A DNA stretch of 42,335 nucleotides from Coprobacillus sp. CAG:698. Its GTDB lineage: Bacteria > Bacillota_I > Bacilli_A > ML615J-28 > CAG-698. Both the position numbers and the translations under genes were made by a program. How positions within the stretch are numbered: position 1 is the stretch's first letter; each line of letters opens with the position of its first letter. Below the pieces are notes generated by a model. The model did no database searches, was not told the DNA's origin, and saw nothing but the letters and a program-made list of their open reading frames with translations. The stretch covers positions 1 to 42,335 of the forward strand of contig HF988733.1 of the NCBI GenBank assembly GCA_000431235.1, read 5' to 3'. Below, piece after piece: positions 40,701-42,335 of this stretch.

Positions 40701-41993
40701 ATGCCAATTATTAGTGAAATATATGCACGTGAAGTTATTGATTCAAGAGGAAACCCAACTGTAGAAGTTGAAGTTTACACTGAAAGTGGTGGATTTGGTA
40801 GAGCAATAGTTCCTAGTGGAGCATCTACTGGTGAACATGAAGCTGTAGAATTACGTGATGGAGATAAAAATCGTTACTTAGGAAAAGGTGTTTTAAAAGC
40901 TGTAGCTAATGTTAATGAAATCATTGCTCCTGAACTAATAGGGATGAATGTATTTGATCAAATTGGAATTGATCAAAGAATGATAGAATGTGATGGAACT
41001 CCAAATAAATCAAATTTTGGTGCTAATGCAATTCTAGGAGTATCTTTAGCTTGTGCAAAAGCAGCTGCTGATTTATGTGGGTTATCATTATATAATTATT
41101 TAGGTGGATTTAATGCTAAAGTTTTACCTACACCAATGATGAATATTTTAAATGGTGGTGCTCATGCTGATTGGTGCAGTGACATTCAAGAATTTATGAT
41201 TATGCCTGTTGGTGCAAAATCATTTAAAGAAGCTTTAAGAATGGGTTCAGAAATATTCCATGTTTTAAAGAAAGTTCTTAAAGATAAAGGTTGTAATACA
41301 GCTGTTGGTGATGAAGGTGGATATGCTCCTAAATTATCAAGTAACGAAGAAGCTTTCCAAGTAATTATCGAAGGTATAGAAAAAGCTGGCTATAAACCTG
41401 GTAAAGATGTATTACTTGCTTGTGATGTTGCTTCAAGTGAGTTTTATAACCCAGAAACAAAACTATATGATTTAAAGAGTGAAGGTAAGAGCCTAACAAG
41501 TGATGAATTAATAAGTTTCTATGAAGATTTATGCAAAAAATATCCAATCATATCTATAGAAGATGGATTAGATGAAAACGACTGGGATGGTTGGAAACAA
41601 TTAACTAAGCGTTTAGGTGGAAAAGTTCAACTTGTTGGTGATGACTTATTTGTTACAAATACAGAAAGATTAGCTAAAGGAATTGAAAAAGGAATTGCAA
41701 ATTCAATTCTTATTAAAGTAAATCAAATAGGTACTTTAACTGAAACGTTTGATGCTATTCAAATGGCACAAAAAGCAGGATATACAGCTGTTGTATCACA
41801 TCGTTCAGGCGAAACTGAAGATACAACAATTGCTGATATAGCAGTTGCTTTAAATGCTGGTCAAATTAAAACAGGATCATTAAGTAGAACTGATCGTATT
41901 GCTAAATATAATCAATTATTAAGAATTGAAGATGAATTGGGCGATATGGCTCGTTATGATGGAATTAAATCATTTTATAATTTAAAGAAATAA
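40701..41993 (+). CDS. eno: Enolase
   Basis: This 430-residue Mg-dependent enzyme converts 2-phosphoglycerate to phosphoenolpyruvate. Motifs: AREVIDSRGNPTVEVEV at the N-terminus, the mobile loop VPSGASTGEHEA, VGDEGGYAP with the catalytic Glu, SIEDGLDENDWDGW with metal ligands, VGDDLFVTN, LIKVNQIGT with the catalytic Lys, and SHRSGETEDTTIAD. Ribosome site AAAGGA precedes ATG 40701. As with ftsZ and gpmI, its codon use is that of a highly expressed gene. The operon ends with a strong terminator. Confidence 0.98.
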   Translation: MPIISEIYAREVIDSRGNPTVEVEVYTESGGFGRAIVPSGASTGEHEAVELRDGDKNRYLGKGVLKAVANVNEIIAPELIGMNVFDQIGIDQRMIECDGTPNKSNFGANAILGVSLACAKAAADLCGLSLYNYLGGFNAKVLPTPMMNILNGGAHADWCSDIQEFMIMPVGAKSFKEALRMGSEIFHVLKKVLKDKGCNTAVGDEGGYAPKLSSNEEAFQVIIEGIEKAGYKPGKDVLLACDVASSEFYNPETKLYDLKSEGKSLTSDELISFYEDLCKKYPIISIEDGLDENDWDGWKQLTKRLGGKVQLVGDDLFVTNTERLAKGIEKGIANSILIKVNQIGTLTETFDAIQMAQKAGYTAVVSHRSGETEDTTIADIAVALNAGQIKTGSLSRTDRIAKYNQLLRIEDELGDMARYDGIKSFYNLKK

Positions 41994-42007
41994 ATATAAT
42001 TATTAAT

Positions 42008-42053
42008 CCAAGTTAAATGGTGCGTATATGCATACAATTAACTTGGTTTTTTT
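42008..42053 (+). terminator. Terminator of the gpmI-eno operon
   Basis: CCAAGTTAA (42008-42016) pairs perfectly with TTAACTTGG (42038-42046), followed by seven T. Confidence 0.9.
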
Positions 42054-42136
42054 GTTTAATAATTAGTCTTGTAAAGAAAAAGTTCAAAAACTTATTAATT
42101 TTTTGTAATTATTTCATAAAAAATAATTTAAAAAAG

Positions 42137-42165
42137 TTGATAATTATGTAAAAATATAGTATAAT
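42137..42165 (+). promoter_or_regulatory. SigA-type promoter reading out of the window
   Basis: TTGATA (42137-42142), 17-base spacer, TATAAT (42160-42165). At least 160 bases of untranslated sequence would follow. Confidence 0.55.
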
Positions 42166-42318
42166 TATATTGGATGAATGAAGAAATAAAGTTTTAAATA
42201 AATAATTTTATATAAATATGTTCTTGTTATAAAATCATATAAGATTTTGTATATAATTTTAAAAGAAATGGGTGGTGAAAATGGTTTATTAAAAATCTTT
42301 GTGTTTAGCAATTATTTT

Positions 42319-42332
42319 TGAAAACGCTTTCT
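42319..42332 (+). promoter_or_regulatory. cre box (CcpA catabolite-control site)
   Basis: TGAAAACGCTTTCT fits the consensus TGWAARCGYTWNCW at every position and is nearly palindromic. It would subject the following gene to carbon-catabolite control. Confidence 0.75.
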
Positions 42333-42335
42333 AAA

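Larger units (their letters stand above)
42054..42335. other. Intergenic region at window end
   Basis: No credible gene lies here. A frame of 17 codons from ATG 42268 lacks support. The region holds a promoter (42137-42165) and a cre box (42319-42332), so it is probably the regulatory region of a catabolic or sugar-uptake gene beginning beyond the window. Confidence 0.5.

Noticed and set aside
42268..42321. A 17-codon frame at the window end
   Set aside because: It is too short, has no clear ribosome site and overlaps the cre box; no similarity recognised.
1..42335. tRNA, rRNA genes and CRISPR arrays
   Set aside because: I looked for T-loop-like GGTTCRANTCC segments and regularly spaced repeats and saw none; a short or divergent case could still escape reading by eye.

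Overview
The window comes from a very AT-rich, low-GC Gram-positive genome using the standard code: TGG is the only tryptophan codon needed and TGA works as a stop (for example at 27157-27159). It carries spoIIGA, sigE and sigG, so the lineage forms spores or recently descended from spore formers. With an anaerobe-like gene set, strong GGAGG ribosome sites and Bacilli-type gene order, the best guess is a gut-associated Bacilli lineage such as Erysipelotrichales or the RF39-like groups. That placement is inference from gene content, not from a marker phylogeny.

Layout. 1-5.3 kb is an accessory, decaying region. It holds the C-terminal end of an RHS-repeat polymorphic toxin with a two-helix membrane protein downstream (probable immunity protein), an ISL3-type transposase remnant on the minus strand, an unrecognised small gene, a 515-base gene-poor stretch, and two consecutive broken iron-sulfur aldo/keto reductase genes. 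5.3-10.2 kb has a lectin/glucanase-fold protein, a solitary PglX-like (BREX-type) adenine methyltransferase without the rest of BREX, and a DUF1186/SEC-C protein. 10.3-14.1 kb is a heterodimeric BmrC/BmrD-type multidrug ABC exporter. 14.2-17.0 kb has an M18 aminopeptidase (minus strand), a ZIP metal transporter and a DUF1697 protein. 17.0-18.7 kb is a TROVE/Ro60-like vWA protein (DUF2828) preceded by a structured leader. 18.7-24.7 kb is a compact addB-addA recombination nuclease operon plus a small unknown gene. 24.8-27.9 kb is an envelope and amino-sugar run: uppP, a VanZ-like protein, a NahK-like hexosamine kinase and a GlmU-N-domain uridylyltransferase. 27.9-29.1 kb has an ASCH protein and a methyltransferase.

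29.2-38.3 kb looks like a collapsed version of the Bacillus spoVE-murG-murB-(divIB...ftsA)-ftsZ-(bpr)-spoIIGA-sigE-sigG segment. ftsW/spoVE is inverted, divIB and ftsA are missing from the block, and a HAD hydrolase, a PrpE-like phosphatase and a lipoprotein are interspersed. 38.3-39.1 kb is a folate transporter S-component gene (folT) under a THF riboswitch whose pairings can be traced by eye. 39.1-42.0 kb is the glycolytic gpmI-eno operon with a candidate CcpA cre box upstream of its promoter. The window ends at a second, essentially perfect cre box in front of whatever gene follows.

The most interesting items are the RHS toxin/membrane immunity pair, the structured leader before the Ro60-like gene, the solitary PglX, the two-gene direct HexNAc activation cassette, apparent leaderless starts of murG and ftsW, the candidate Spo0A box with a long promoter spacer in front of spoIIGA, and the overlapping switch architecture of the THF riboswitch. 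No tRNA, rRNA or CRISPR array was seen.
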